A stretch of 64,000 nt of DNA from Amphibacillus cookii (GTDB taxonomy: Bacteria; Bacillota; Bacilli; Bacillales; Amphibacillaceae). Positions 8,543 to 18,460 of this stretch are shown piece after piece. How positions within the stretch are numbered: position 1 is the first letter of the stretch; the number at the start of each line of letters is the position of its first letter. The notes below the pieces were generated by a model. The model was given only the letters and a program-made list of their open reading frames with translations. It had not been told where the DNA came from and made no database searches. The stretch covers positions 186,001 to 250,000 of the forward strand of contig NZ_JAFBDS010000001.1 of assembly GCF_016908375.1 (NCBI RefSeq), written 5' to 3'. Position numbers and translations under genes: made by a program.

Positions 8543-11128
8543 ATGAAACCGTTACTTCCATATATTCTGTTTATTATAAGTATTTTATTATTGTCCAATG
8601 CCATATTTTTACCAGTTAGAACAGGCGCTGAAACATTTGAACCCCCTGTTTTTAATGAAGTAAGTGTTCATGATCCTTCAGTCATTAAAGTTGATGACAC
8701 ATATTATGTTTTTGGTTCGCATCTAGCTGCTGCCAAATCAAGAGATTTACTCAATTGGGAGCAAATCAGTTCAACAGTCTCAAATCAAAACCCATTATTT
8801 GAAAATGTATTTGATGAGTTGTCAGAAGCTTTTGAGTGGGCAAATTCCGATACGTTGTGGGCAGCGGATGTCATTCAGATCGGTGATCAATTCTATATGT
8901 ATTACAATGCTTGTGAAGGGTCCTCACCACGTTCGGCAATGGGACTTGCAGTAGCTGATGACATAGAAGGGCCCTATGTTGATCATGGGATTTTCCTGAA
9001 ATCAGGTATGTGGGATCAGGAAAGCCCAGATGGAACGATTTACGATCCAACTATTCATCCAAATGCGATTGATCCACATGCTTTTTTTGATGCGGAAGGT
9101 AAGTTTTGGTTGTTATATGGTTCATATTCTGGTGGAATATTTATTATGGAATTAAATCCAAAAACAGGTATGCCTTATGAGGGTCAAGGATATGGCACCC
9201 ATTTAATAGGGGGTAATCATAGTCGGATTGAAGGTCCATATATGCAATATGACGAGCAGACAGGTTTCTATTATTTGCATGTAACCTATGGTGGATTGGA
9301 TGCTTCAGGGGGCTATAATATGCGTGTTATGCGCTCAGAAAATCCTGATGGTCCTTTTGTAGATGCAACGGGTCAACAGATGAATCAAGTCAAAGGAGCT
9401 GAGGGATCATTCTTTGATGATCAGGCTATTGAACCTTATGGTGTAAAGTTGATGGGGAATTTCCTTTTTGAAAGACGCTTAGGAGAGACTGGAAGTGGAG
9501 CTGGACTCGGTTATATTTCTCCAGGGCATAATTCAGTGTATACGACAGATAGTGGTGAAAGTTTTATTTTCTTCCATACCCGCTTTCCTAATCGAGGCGA
9601 GGCACATGAACTTAGAGTGCATCGACTTGTTATCAACAGTGAGGGGTGGCCGGTGATTGCGCCTTACCGTTACAGCGGCGAACAATTAGAGGCTATTTCA
9701 GCTGATCAAGTGGTAGGGACTTATAAGTACATTAATCATGGTTTAGACATTTCTTCTGACCTGTTTTCCTCAGAAGAAATAAGCCTTCAAGCAGATGGTA
9801 CGATATCTGGTGTTATTCAAGGTAGCTGGGAGATGACAAATGATTACGATATTGCTTTAACGATTGATAATGTCACGTATCATGGAATGGTCTTACGTCA
9901 ATGGAATGAGGTAACTGAATCGTTTGATTTAACATTTGCTGCAGTAGGTTCTAATAATATCAGCATTGCTGGTAGTCAAACCATTGCCTATAATCCTGAA
10001 ACAGCTGTTAAAGAATCACTTGCACATATAACATTTCAGGATTCAATTGTCATTGCTGATTTATCACTACCTAAGACAGGTGTAGGTGGTACGACGATGG
10101 TTTGGCAATCTTCTGATCCAAATGTCATCAATGAAGCAGGCGAGGTTAAGCGGCCAATGAAAGAGGAAAGCAATCGAGAGGTGACACTAACCGTAACGGC
10201 AACAAATGATCAATACAGTGAAACGAAGACATTCAAATTTACTGTTCTTGCAGAATTTGATCAGCATCTTGCTGCTTATTATCCGTTTGACAATGGTTTA
10301 AACGACTATACACAACAGGTAGATGATGGAGAGGTAACAGGTCGTTTGATTAGTAACACAGGTGGTCAAATTAGTTATCAAGAAGGGCAATTTGGTCAAG
10401 CGCTATATTTAGATGGCACTTCAGGTGTACGCTTGCCCGACGGATTGCTGTCTGGCGAGCATTACTCAATTAGTTTTTGGTTAAAGCCGGAACGACTAAC
10501 TGACTTTACCACTGCTTTTTTTGCAGCTCATGATCAAGACAATTGGTTCAGCTTTACACCTCGTGGACATAATGGTGAAACGATGCTGTGGTCATTAGAA
10601 AATGGAAATTGGTTTGATGGCTATCTAGAAGAAAATGTAGAAGCGGATGTATGGAGTCATCTTGCGTTAACGAATCATAATGGCGAGCTGACGCTGTATT
10701 TAAATGGCGAACAAGCCATGACTTTTCAAAATTTCAATCATGTATTGACAGATCTAAATGGCGTATTTGCTTTAGGGGTTAATTTTTGGGATGCACCATA
10801 CCAAGGGTTAATTGATGAGCTTGTTCTTTACCAATCTTATACGTTAACCGATCAAGATGTAAAAGCGTTGTATAGTGGTGACATTCCTCTGTTAGACAAC
10901 TTAAATGATGAAGATCTGCCTATTTTAGACGGTGATCAAAGTAATGAGGAGGATGATGAAAAAACTAAAGATGCTGTCTGGTTAGATAGTAGTGAAGGTT
11001 TAGATCAGCAAATGAATGTGCGATTACCCGATACATCTTCAGCTATCTATCATAGACTCGGAGTTGGCGTCATACTAGTTTTATTAGGTATAGCGACATT
11101 ATTATTTCAGAAAGCAAAATCTAATTAG
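8543..11128 (+). CDS. Secreted, wall-anchored GH43 arabinanase/arabinofuranosidase-type glycoside hydrolase
   Basis: Predicted extracellular arabinan/arabinoxylan hydrolase (861 aa). Signal peptide ~1-29. The GH43 five-blade propeller (about 40-380) shows the catalytic-type Asp in HDPSV (Asp44), the DPHAFFD block and the IEGPYM acid. About 380-470 is the C-terminal beta domain usual in GH43 arabinanases. About 485-575 is an atrophied bacterial Ig-like domain (WQSSDPNVI...GEVKRP). About 578-785 is a LamG/concanavalin-like domain (LAAYYPFDNGLNDYT). An acidic linker is followed by LPDTS, a hydrophobic helix and a KAK tail, a class-D sortase-type sorting signal. The RBS AAAGGGGAAAAG is good. It is expressed from the cre-overlapped promoter upstream. 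The exact glycan cannot be read from sequence. Confidence 0.88.
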   Translation: MKPLLPYILFIISILLLSNAIFLPVRTGAETFEPPVFNEVSVHDPSVIKVDDTYYVFGSHLAAAKSRDLLNWEQISSTVSNQNPLFENVFDELSEAFEWANSDTLWAADVIQIGDQFYMYYNACEGSSPRSAMGLAVADDIEGPYVDHGIFLKSGMWDQESPDGTIYDPTIHPNAIDPHAFFDAEGKFWLLYGSYSGGIFIMELNPKTGMPYEGQGYGTHLIGGNHSRIEGPYMQYDEQTGFYYLHVTYGGLDASGGYNMRVMRSENPDGPFVDATGQQMNQVKGAEGSFFDDQAIEPYGVKLMGNFLFERRLGETGSGAGLGYISPGHNSVYTTDSGESFIFFHTRFPNRGEAHELRVHRLVINSEGWPVIAPYRYSGEQLEAISADQVVGTYKYINHGLDISSDLFSSEEISLQADGTISGVIQGSWEMTNDYDIALTIDNVTYHGMVLRQWNEVTESFDLTFAAVGSNNISIAGSQTIAYNPETAVKESLAHITFQDSIVIADLSLPKTGVGGTTMVWQSSDPNVINEAGEVKRPMKEESNREVTLTVTATNDQYSETKTFKFTVLAEFDQHLAAYYPFDNGLNDYTQQVDDGEVTGRLISNTGGQISYQEGQFGQALYLDGTSGVRLPDGLLSGEHYSISFWLKPERLTDFTTAFFAAHDQDNWFSFTPRGHNGETMLWSLENGNWFDGYLEENVEADVWSHLALTNHNGELTLYLNGEQAMTFQNFNHVLTDLNGVFALGVNFWDAPYQGLIDELVLYQSYTLTDQDVKALYSGDIPLLDNLNDEDLPILDGDQSNEEDDEKTKDAVWLDSSEGLDQQMNVRLPDTSSAIYHRLGVGVILVLLGIATLLFQKAKSN

Positions 11129-11157
11129 TCCTGATTTGCTTGACTGATTACTAGCGG

Positions 11158-11404
11158 TTTTTATCACAGATAAGCGTTCGTAAATCGCCAACCTCAAAAT
11201 AAGGAGAGCGTTCAATCGGTGGGTGCTAAACGGCCGCTAATGTCCTGATTCACTCAATGAATAATTAGTGGGTGGGTAAGATCGTAGACTAAAACCGCCA
11301 CATTTTTAAGAAGGATGACAGACTAAGACCGCCACGTCCTGTGGCAATGTCTGTATGACCTACGTCCTGTTGTCCTCCGCCCGCTGATTGAAGTTTCGTT
11401 TTAT
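11158..11404 (+). repeat. R1 dispersed structured repeat, copy 4 (expanded variant)
   Basis: Typical R1 head TTTATCACAGATAAGCG and tail GATTGAAGTTTCGTTTTAT. The apical loop of the closing stem is replaced by a ~110-nt module (GTAGACTAAAACCGCC, then GCCACGTCCTGTGGC, then CCTACGTCCTGTTG). It lies between the GH43 gene and pfkA, ending 44 bp before the pfkA -10. Confidence 0.8.
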
Positions 11405-11447
11405 CAGTGGAAATCACCTTTTTCTTTTATATCTGTCCATCTGTTTA

Positions 11448-11456
11448 TGGTATAAT
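11448..11456 (+). promoter_or_regulatory. Extended -10 promoter for pfkA
   Basis: TGGTATAAT carries the TGn extension plus a consensus -10 (11451-11456), 48 bp before the pfkA start. No good -35 is present at 17 nt, as is usual for extended -10 promoters. Confidence 0.5.
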
Positions 11457-11504
11457 TAAATAACCGAAATGTGGAAAGATAGACAACAGAGGAAGGTGAT
11501 AGCA

Positions 11505-12461
11505 ATGAAAAAGATTGCAGTATTAACATCGGGTGGCGATTCACAAGGAATGAATAGCGCCATTCGTGCAGTCGTTCGCACGGGTTTATCTAATGGCTTT
11601 GAAATGTTTGGGGTAAGAAAAGGTTTTAAGGGATTAATGAATAATGATTTTATTAAGTTGGGTTCAAAAGAGGTTAGTGATATTTTATACCGTGGAGGTA
11701 CCTTTTTACAATCTGCACGATCAGAAGCTTTTAAGACGCCAGAGGGACAAGCTAAAGCGATTGAGCATTTGAAAAATAAAGGCATTGATTATGTGGTTGT
11801 GATCGGTGGAGATGGTAGCTATCGAGGCGCTCAGGCTTTACAACGTCAAGGAATAAAGACGTATGGTCTTCCAGGAACAATAGATAATGATATCCCATTA
11901 ACTGACTATACGATTGGTTTTGATACGACTTTAAATGTAGTGACAGATGCGATCGGAAACTTACGTGATACAATGAGTAGTCATGAGCGGGTTAGCGTGA
12001 TAGAGGCGATGGGACGCAACTGTGGTGATATTGCATTGCAAGCTGGCATTGCAAGTGGTGTTGATGCGATCATTATTCCAGAAGTCAAAGCAGATATAAA
12101 CAAAATAGCTGCAGATCTTAAAGCTGGTTTTGAACGTGGGAAGTCACATAGTATGGTAATTGTAGCTGAAGGAGCAGGTAAAGCCGAAGATATCGCGAAG
12201 GAAATTAAAACGTTATCGGGGCTTGATACACGTCCAACCGTACTTGGACACATTCAACGTGGAGGTACTCCAAGTGTCTTTGATCGTGTGTTTACAAGCC
12301 GAATGGGTCATGAAGTGATCGATTTAATTAAACAAGATATTGTTGGAGTGGCACTTGGCATTGAAAGTAATAAAATTACCTATCATACTTTTGACGAAAT
12401 TTTTGCTACTGAGAATAAAATTAATGATCACCTCTATCAAGTTTTTCAAGATCTTATTTGA
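11505..12461 (+). CDS. pfkA: ATP-dependent 6-phosphofructokinase
   Basis: Phosphorylates fructose-6-phosphate in glycolysis (318 aa, family norm ~319). It has the nucleotide-binding TSGGDSQGMN near residue 7, GGDGSY near 103 and the catalytic PGTIDNDI near 124-131. The IGFDT, EAMGRNCGD and LGHIQRGG substrate motifs follow in order. The start is the ATG after GGAAGGTGAT; an upstream GTG at 11469 gives an extra non-family N-terminus. Unlike many Bacillales it stands alone, without accA/accD or pyk beside it. Confidence 0.95.
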   Translation: MKKIAVLTSGGDSQGMNSAIRAVVRTGLSNGFEMFGVRKGFKGLMNNDFIKLGSKEVSDILYRGGTFLQSARSEAFKTPEGQAKAIEHLKNKGIDYVVVIGGDGSYRGAQALQRQGIKTYGLPGTIDNDIPLTDYTIGFDTTLNVVTDAIGNLRDTMSSHERVSVIEAMGRNCGDIALQAGIASGVDAIIIPEVKADINKIAADLKAGFERGKSHSMVIVAEGAGKAEDIAKEIKTLSGLDTRPTVLGHIQRGGTPSVFDRVFTSRMGHEVIDLIKQDIVGVALGIESNKITYHTFDEIFATENKINDHLYQVFQDLI

Positions 12462-12465
12462 TGCT

Positions 12466-12500
12466 AAGCACTGCCACTCTATAATATTGTGGCAGTGCTT
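12466..12500 (+). terminator. Hairpin terminator after pfkA
   Basis: AAGCACTGCCAC pairs perfectly with GTGGCAGTGCTT, beginning 5 nt after the stop codon. The following T tract is weak. Confidence 0.7.
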
Positions 12501-12569
12501 GTTTGATACGTTAGGAAAGAACAAAGGTGTAGGATTTGACACCGGAGCACATACGAGTTTTCACCTTCA

Positions 12570-15173
12570 TCAGTTCTCTTTTTTTAAGTAATGGTGAGGA
12601 TTTCCTTTTAAAAATTGCTCATCTTCAATTGATTTATTATTGCGTATGGCTACCGTTAGTTTATTAATAATTGATGCTAACATGTCCCGTTCTTGTTCGC
12701 TGATATGGGCAAATTCGATACCGTAGTAGACGGTATCAAAGAGCGTATCGTTTTTCCAAACGATTTCACCAATTAAATAAAAGGATTCTCCAGCTAGTTT
12801 AAAATAAAAGGCTAATCTTAGCTTGGATCGAGCAGGTAAATCCAAGGAAGATAAAATTTTAAGTCCTCCAATACTAATGTTTTCAATTAAAATTTTTGCA
12901 CTCCCAAGGTTTAGCCGACGATGATTCAGTTCGATGATTGTCATTTCACCAATTAAAAAATTCGGCAACTCACATCTGAAGAATTTCCGTTTTTCAATTT
13001 CTGGTTTTTGTCTGGTATGGTGGATAGGTAAGGTTAATTTCCCTTTTCTTATAATCGGTTCGATTTTCTCGACAGGAACAGGCTTTGAAAAAATATAGCC
13101 TTGAATCAAATCACACTCTTTCTGCTTAAGGAACTGATACTGTGTGTATGTCTCTACCCCTTCAGCTACTACTTTTACCCCTATTGATTTAGTTAAATGA
13201 AGAATCCCAGATATAATAGCCGCATCTTTATTATTCGATTTCTCGATATTCCGAATAAATAATTGATCAATCTTTAATATATCAATATGAAAGGTCCTTA
13301 AATACTTTAATGATGAATAGCCAGTACCAAAGTCATCGAGAGCAATCGTTATACCTAGATTTTTCAACTTTTTAATCGTTTCAATGACAGCATGAACATC
13401 TTTAATCAATGTGCGCTCTGTAATCTCTAATTCTATGTAAGTCGCTGGAATATTTGCTTGAATCAGCAATTGGTTGATTAAAAGGACAATGTCCGCTTTT
13501 AAAAATCGTGATGGTGGAATATTAATTGATATCGGTCGTAATGGCATGTTAGCTTGCTTCCATCTTGATAATTGCTCAATCGCTTCTTTTATGACCCAAT
13601 CTGTAATGCTATCAATTAAATTATTCTCTTCTGCTAATGGGATAAATTCACTAGGTGAAACAACCCCCCAACTTTCATGATGCCAACGAATTAAAGCCTC
13701 GATAGATTCAACTTCCCCAGTCATGACGTTAACTTTAGGTTGATAATATAAAGTGAAATCTTCATTTTTAATGGCTTGTCTTAAATCTTGTTCAAGAATA
13801 AATCTTTTGAACGAGTCAATTTCATGTGAATTGTAGAAGATTTGATATGTATTTTTACCTTTATTTTTTGCTTCATTTAAAGCGTAATGTGCATTATCAA
13901 GCAGTTGCCTTTTGCTTTTGCCGTGATAAGGGAAAGTAACAATGCCAATACTTGTCGTTAAAAATAATCCATAGCCATCTATCCAAATCTTTTCGTTAAT
14001 CGCTCTAATAATAGCCTGTGCTTGTTGTTCAATAATCTCTTGTTCAGTTGTGCTTGAATCAATAATGATGAAATCATTACTAGCGAGCCGATAGAGATAT
14101 AAATGTTTACTTAAGGTTTCCTTTAGTCGCTTTGCAATTTCTTTTAAAACAAGGTCTCCGGTCTGATATCCCAGTGAATCGTTGATAAAGGCAAAACGAT
14201 CAAGGTCAAGGTGGTAGATGGTAAACGGTTTCTTGGTGCTAATTAAATGATTCACTTGATGCTTTAAACGGATTTGATTCGGAAGTTTGGTTAGCCAATC
14301 ATGATATTTTAAGAAATTGTATTGTTGTTCTAAAGCTTTATCACTTGTTATGTCGATCATCACACCATAAATTTGAGTGAGCTGCTGTTCTGTATTTAAT
14401 GTGGGTACAAAAGTATGGTGTACCCACTTGTTATGGTCATTTACTAAGTTTAGCTTATGTTGTTTCTCTACCTTCTGCCCATTAATCAGTTGTTGGTGCT
14501 CATCCTCATTAATATAAGTGAAAAAAAGTTTTGGATTCTCAAGGATGACTTCGATCGGCTGTTGGAATAACGTCTCGGCAGCTCGCGATAAATAAGTCAT
14601 TTTCTCTGATTCAACGTCATAAATCCAAAAACTGTTATTTGCGTGCTGATGTAAATATTGAATACTCGTTTCACGAGATAGCCACTGTTTTTCTAATTGT
14701 TTTTCTTTGGTTATATCTTGAATAATCCCAACATATTGCCTGGTATGATCATCGTTTTGCTTTAACTCCCCTGATGCTTGTAAATAGATAAGGTTATGAT
14801 TGTCTTTGTGATAGACGCGGAAAGAAATATAAAAGTCAGTATTGATATTCTTTTTGGTAAATAATGCTTGATCATCTGGATGGACAAGGGCAAGAAAAGT
14901 ATTTAAGTCAATCGTTTCGTCATTTTTAAAACCACAGATGGTTTTAAAATGAGTTGATACATAGAGGGTAAGGTCATCAGAGTGATACTGCCATCGTCCG
15001 ATATTCGCTATTTGCTCAGCTTGATGCAATTGTTTCTCTTTCGTAGTGGTATCACTATCTAATAAGCTATTATCATTATTATCTAAATTATACAGTTCTT
15101 TAGTACTATTATTTCTTTTTGCATCAAAATTGAATAAGCTATTTTGAAGCTTTTTAAACCGATTCATAGTCAC
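12570..15173 (-). CDS. PAS-PAS-GGDEF(degenerate)-EAL-PilZ cyclic-di-GMP signalling protein
   Basis: Predicted c-di-GMP phosphodiesterase/receptor (867 aa, soluble). Two PAS folds (about 55-155 and 165-285) precede a GGDEF-like domain (290-450). Its signature reads ASNDF near residue 363, so cyclase activity is unlikely and GTP-binding/allosteric use is more likely. The EAL domain (about 465-705) keeps EALIRW (~491), ELEITE, DDFGTGYSSL, LKID and VAEGVE, so phosphodiesterase activity is expected. The C-terminal PilZ domain (about 728-835) keeps R-x-x-x-R (RKFFR) and N-x-S-x-x-G (NISIGG), so it should bind c-di-GMP. The start is GTG after AGGTAGG; the ATG two codons inside is equally possible. 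Convergent with pfkA. Confidence 0.9.
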   Translation of the reverse strand: MTMNRFKKLQNSLFNFDAKRNNSTKELYNLDNNDNSLLDSDTTTKEKQLHQAEQIANIGRWQYHSDDLTLYVSTHFKTICGFKNDETIDLNTFLALVHPDDQALFTKKNINTDFYISFRVYHKDNHNLIYLQASGELKQNDDHTRQYVGIIQDITKEKQLEKQWLSRETSIQYLHQHANNSFWIYDVESEKMTYLSRAAETLFQQPIEVILENPKLFFTYINEDEHQQLINGQKVEKQHKLNLVNDHNKWVHHTFVPTLNTEQQLTQIYGVMIDITSDKALEQQYNFLKYHDWLTKLPNQIRLKHQVNHLISTKKPFTIYHLDLDRFAFINDSLGYQTGDLVLKEIAKRLKETLSKHLYLYRLASNDFIIIDSSTTEQEIIEQQAQAIIRAINEKIWIDGYGLFLTTSIGIVTFPYHGKSKRQLLDNAHYALNEAKNKGKNTYQIFYNSHEIDSFKRFILEQDLRQAIKNEDFTLYYQPKVNVMTGEVESIEALIRWHHESWGVVSPSEFIPLAEENNLIDSITDWVIKEAIEQLSRWKQANMPLRPISINIPPSRFLKADIVLLINQLLIQANIPATYIELEITERTLIKDVHAVIETIKKLKNLGITIALDDFGTGYSSLKYLRTFHIDILKIDQLFIRNIEKSNNKDAAIISGILHLTKSIGVKVVAEGVETYTQYQFLKQKECDLIQGYIFSKPVPVEKIEPIIRKGKLTLPIHHTRQKPEIEKRKFFRCELPNFLIGEMTIIELNHRRLNLGSAKILIENISIGGLKILSSLDLPARSKLRLAFYFKLAGESFYLIGEIVWKNDTLFDTVYYGIEFAHISEQERDMLASIINKLTVAIRNNKSIEDEQFLKGNPHHYLKKEN

Positions 15174-15394
15174 ATCAACCTACCTTATTTTATGATAATA
15201 ATCCCTAATATACTACCATAAAGTATGAAATGTAAAGTTGAATATGTAGGATTTTGCATGTAATTGTATTTTTTTATAGTAAAAAATGCTGTAATACAGT
15301 AAAATATAAGTAAAAAAGTAATGGTTAAAAATAATTATACATAAATACGAATATTACATATCGATAATTTATTATCAAAAGAAGGTGGTTTAAA

Positions 15395-16141
15395 ATGAGC
15401 GCGGGGAAAACATTAAAGATACTCAACCTATTTTCAATGCAACAAAGAAAGCTAAAGATTGACGATATGGTTGAACAACTAGCCTACCCTAAAAGTTCCT
15501 TGTATCGACATGTAAAGTTATTAAAAGAAGAAGGCTATTTAATAGAAACAACCGATAACTATTACCGACTAGGAAATCGATTCTTACATTTGGCTACTAT
15601 CGTAAACGAGGACAACCGATTACCGACATTAATATTGCCTTTCATGGAACAGTTAAGAGATCGTTTGAATGAGAGTGTTGTTCTTAGTCATTTATCGGGA
15701 ACGGATCACGTTTGTGTCCAAAGCTTTCGAGGTTTTCACACATTAAATGTAACGATAACAGTGGGGGAAAGGTTATCTTTTTTAACTGATGCAGGAGCGA
15801 AGGTTATGTTAGCACACTTAAATTCGTCATTGCGTGATCGCGTTATAGCCGAGCATCTTTCAGATCGCATCCTAAAACAACACAATTTGACGAAAACAAT
15901 CTTTTTAGAACAACTTAAACAAATTAAACGCAAAGGGTATGCAGTTGGTGAAGATAAGAGCCCAGACGGTGTATTAAGTTACGCTGTGCCACTTAGGAAC
16001 GTTGATCAAGAAGTGATAGCCGCTTTAAGTATAGTGGGACCGAAGTATCGAATGCTTCAATATGAAACTAAATTTTATGTAGAACAATTAAAAACGATAA
16101 GCGGACAAGTCGCTACATACCGTTTTGATGGAATTAGCTAA
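15395..16141 (+). CDS. IclR-family transcriptional regulator
   Basis: DNA-binding regulator (248 aa). The N-terminal winged helix-turn-helix (about 5-62: LKILNLFSMQ, YPKSSLYRHVKLLKEEGYL) is followed by the IclR effector domain (about 75-245: VVLSHLSG, LSFLTDAGAKVMLAHL, YAVGEDKSPDGVLSYAVPLR). The RBS GAAGGTGG is 9 nt upstream. It is convergent with oppA and not in an operon, so its target is unknown. The nearby oppA/oppCBDF locus is the closest candidate, by proximity only. Confidence 0.9.
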   Translation: MSAGKTLKILNLFSMQQRKLKIDDMVEQLAYPKSSLYRHVKLLKEEGYLIETTDNYYRLGNRFLHLATIVNEDNRLPTLILPFMEQLRDRLNESVVLSHLSGTDHVCVQSFRGFHTLNVTITVGERLSFLTDAGAKVMLAHLNSSLRDRVIAEHLSDRILKQHNLTKTIFLEQLKQIKRKGYAVGEDKSPDGVLSYAVPLRNVDQEVIAALSIVGPKYRMLQYETKFYVEQLKTISGQVATYRFDGIS

Positions 16142-16240
16142 GAGAGCGGGACAAAAATAAAAGAAGTGAAATCCGAGTAGCAATATTTTAGCTTGTAGAA
16201 CCACTTCGGCAAAACACTTCGCTTTCTCTTACCATAATAA

Positions 16241-16279
16241 AAAAACAAATCAGATGCATTGCATCTGATTTGTTTTTTA
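16241..16279. terminator. Bidirectional terminator between iclR-type gene and oppA
   Basis: A perfect 19-bp inverted repeat (AAAAAACAAATCAGATGCA with its complement) is separated by one base and has A and T tracts on either flank. It serves both convergent genes. Confidence 0.9.
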
Positions 16280-16285
16280 ATCATA

Positions 16286-17899
16286 TTATTGAGCTAGGCT
16301 AACATCTTTTAACATTAATATTTGTGTTGGATGTTGCCAGAATCCCTGCACTTCATCTCTTACACCGAGAAGGAACTCTTGGTGGTGGATGTAAAGCATT
16401 GGTGCTTCATCGACAAGGATTTCTTGTGCTTCCCGATAAAGAGCTAAACGTTCGTCTTCATCTGGATTTTGGCGTGCTTCGATAAGAATATCATCTAATT
16501 CGTCATTCGCTAAGAATGTACGGTTACCAGGCTCACCAAAGTTATCTGAATGGAACATTGGGTACATACCATAGTCAGCATCACCAGTTACGGTTGTCCA
16601 ACCAAGAACGAACATATCATGTTCACCGGCGGCAGTATTTTCTAAATAAGCACCCCACTCCATGATTTCGATATCAACATCGATACCGATGTTTTCAAGT
16701 TCTGCTTGTACGTAAGTCGCCATATCAACTCGCTCACGTTGATCATTTGTCCATAATGTGGTTGAGAAGCCATCTTCATAACCTGCTTCAGCAAGTAAAG
16801 CTTTTGCTTCTTCAACATCATATTCTAAACCTGAGATCGAATCGTCATAACCGAATACGTCAGGTGCGATAGGTCCAATTGCTGGGATACCCGCACCATC
16901 GAAGATTCCATCGATAATCGCATCTTTGTCAATCGCCATTGAAATGGCTTGACGAACCAATGGATCATCAAACGGTTCTTTCTCCGCATTAAAACCAATG
17001 TATGATAATGATACAGATGGTTGACGATTAACGTGCATACCATCTGAACCTTCGACGCGTGCTACATCAGATGGGCTTAATGGATCTGAAATATGTGCAG
17101 CGTCTGTTTCTAATTCAGCAATACGTGTTGAATCTTCTGGTACAACTTTAAACGTAATCGAATCTAAATGCGCATTCTCACCCCAGTAGTCATCGTTTCT
17201 ATGAAGAACGATTTCGCTACCTGAAGTCCAGCTTTCAAAGACGAATGGACCTGTACCGATAGGGCCATTGCTAATTACGCTACCAGGTTCTTCGCCATCT
17301 TCTATTGCTTCATAATCGGCTTCGATTAATTCACCTGAAATCATACCGCCACCATTGTGTGCTAAGTGTGCAGGTAATGGCGCAAATGAATATTCTGTTT
17401 CAAATTGAACGGTATAATCATCAACGACAACAACGTCAGTAATCATATCGTATAGGAAAGAACGTGGTGAAGCGATCGCATCGTCTAATACACGATCAAT
17501 ATTCGCTTTGACAACATCAGCGTTGAATTCAGAACCGTCATGGAATGTAACACCTTCACGTAAAGTGAATTCCCATGTTAGATCGTCAACCATAGTCCAT
17601 TCTGTCGCTAGGCCAGGTTGAAGTTCCATGTTCTCATCTTGAACAACCAATGCTTCGTAGATGTTATATGCGACATTACTTGAAGGTGTATCATTTGAAC
17701 CGTGTGGGTCTAATGATACGGCATCTGATAGTTGGGCAATAACAAGGTCGCCACCTTCAGCTGCTGGCTCATCAGTTTCTTCGCCAGCTGGGTCTTCTCC
17801 AGGCTCTTGTGCATCATCATCTGTACCACATGCTACAACAAATAAAGCGGATGCAACAAGTAATAGCAGAAGTAGAACGGATTTCTTAAATTGTTTCAC
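16286..17899 (-). CDS. oppA: Oligopeptide/dipeptide-type ABC transporter substrate-binding lipoprotein
   Basis: Peptide-binding protein (537 aa) of SBP family 5. The signal peptide has lipobox VVAC (Cys24), then an acidic linker rich in Asp/Glu/Pro. The family opening LVIAQLSDAVSLDPHGSND follows, then LREGVTFHDGSEFNADVVKANIDR, the family-5 signature. The GTG start is preceded by GGGGAGTG. It is divergently transcribed from oppCBDF across a 605-bp AT-rich intergenic region, so the binding protein has its own promoter. Dipeptide, glutathione or oligopeptide specificity cannot be separated by eye. Confidence 0.9.
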   Translation of the reverse strand: MKQFKKSVLLLLLLVASALFVVACGTDDDAQEPGEDPAGEETDEPAAEGGDLVIAQLSDAVSLDPHGSNDTPSSNVAYNIYEALVVQDENMELQPGLATEWTMVDDLTWEFTLREGVTFHDGSEFNADVVKANIDRVLDDAIASPRSFLYDMITDVVVVDDYTVQFETEYSFAPLPAHLAHNGGGMISGELIEADYEAIEDGEEPGSVISNGPIGTGPFVFESWTSGSEIVLHRNDDYWGENAHLDSITFKVVPEDSTRIAELETDAAHISDPLSPSDVARVEGSDGMHVNRQPSVSLSYIGFNAEKEPFDDPLVRQAISMAIDKDAIIDGIFDGAGIPAIGPIAPDVFGYDDSISGLEYDVEEAKALLAEAGYEDGFSTTLWTNDQRERVDMATYVQAELENIGIDVDIEIMEWGAYLENTAAGEHDMFVLGWTTVTGDADYGMYPMFHSDNFGEPGNRTFLANDELDDILIEARQNPDEDERLALYREAQEILVDEAPMLYIHHQEFLLGVRDEVQGFWQHPTQILMLKDVSLAQ

Positions 17900-18342
17900 A
17901 ACTTACACTCCCCTTTTTTAATCTGTATGGTGAAAACTGTTTTTACTATACAACAGATTAAAAAATAACACAAGTTTAAATTATCTAAAAAATTTATAAA
18001 TTTACAATTTTTCATCTACTATTATGATGATTATCTGATATTCTCTTGACTTCAAGGGATATAGTTATATAATTCAAAATATTAAGAGTTAATTTAATTT
18101 TTCAATTTTTTATTAAATTGTTGAAAAATGTAGAAGGGTATGACAAAATTGTGGATTGTAGCTGTTTAGTTTTCAAAAAATAAGCTTAACTTTTGTTATA
18201 TATCGATAAATATACCCAATTGTTATAGAAAACTTACTTATTTAGTGAGGAAACAGATGCTTGCTTGTATGTATATTTATACCGATAACCGTTTTATCTG
18301 AAAATTGGGGTAACGGCACGAGTATCTGTAAAATTCTTCATA

Positions 18343-18370
18343 TTGTATATTTATTAATCCATGCTATAAT
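18343..18370 (+). promoter_or_regulatory. Candidate SigA promoter of oppCBDF
   Basis: TTGTAT, 16-nt spacer, TATAAT. It predicts a leader of about 125 nt that contains the dyad at 18436-18460. Confidence 0.45.
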
Positions 18371-18435
18371 TACAAATTGTAGTTAATTGAACTTATTTTT
18401 TGCAAGCTGAATGTTAGCCATTTTAGTTAAGTAAT

Positions 18436-18460
18436 ACGTGTTTCATACATTGAAACACGT
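18436..18460. promoter_or_regulatory. Perfect 10-bp dyad in opp leader (operator or hairpin)
   Basis: ACGTGTTTCA - TACAT - TGAAACACGT. It has no T tract, so an operator is more likely than a terminator. The binding protein is unknown. Confidence 0.45.

Noticed and set aside
12340-12591. 83-codon ORF overlapping the pfkA 3' end
   Set aside because: Shadow frame inside pfkA and its terminator; no RBS of its own.
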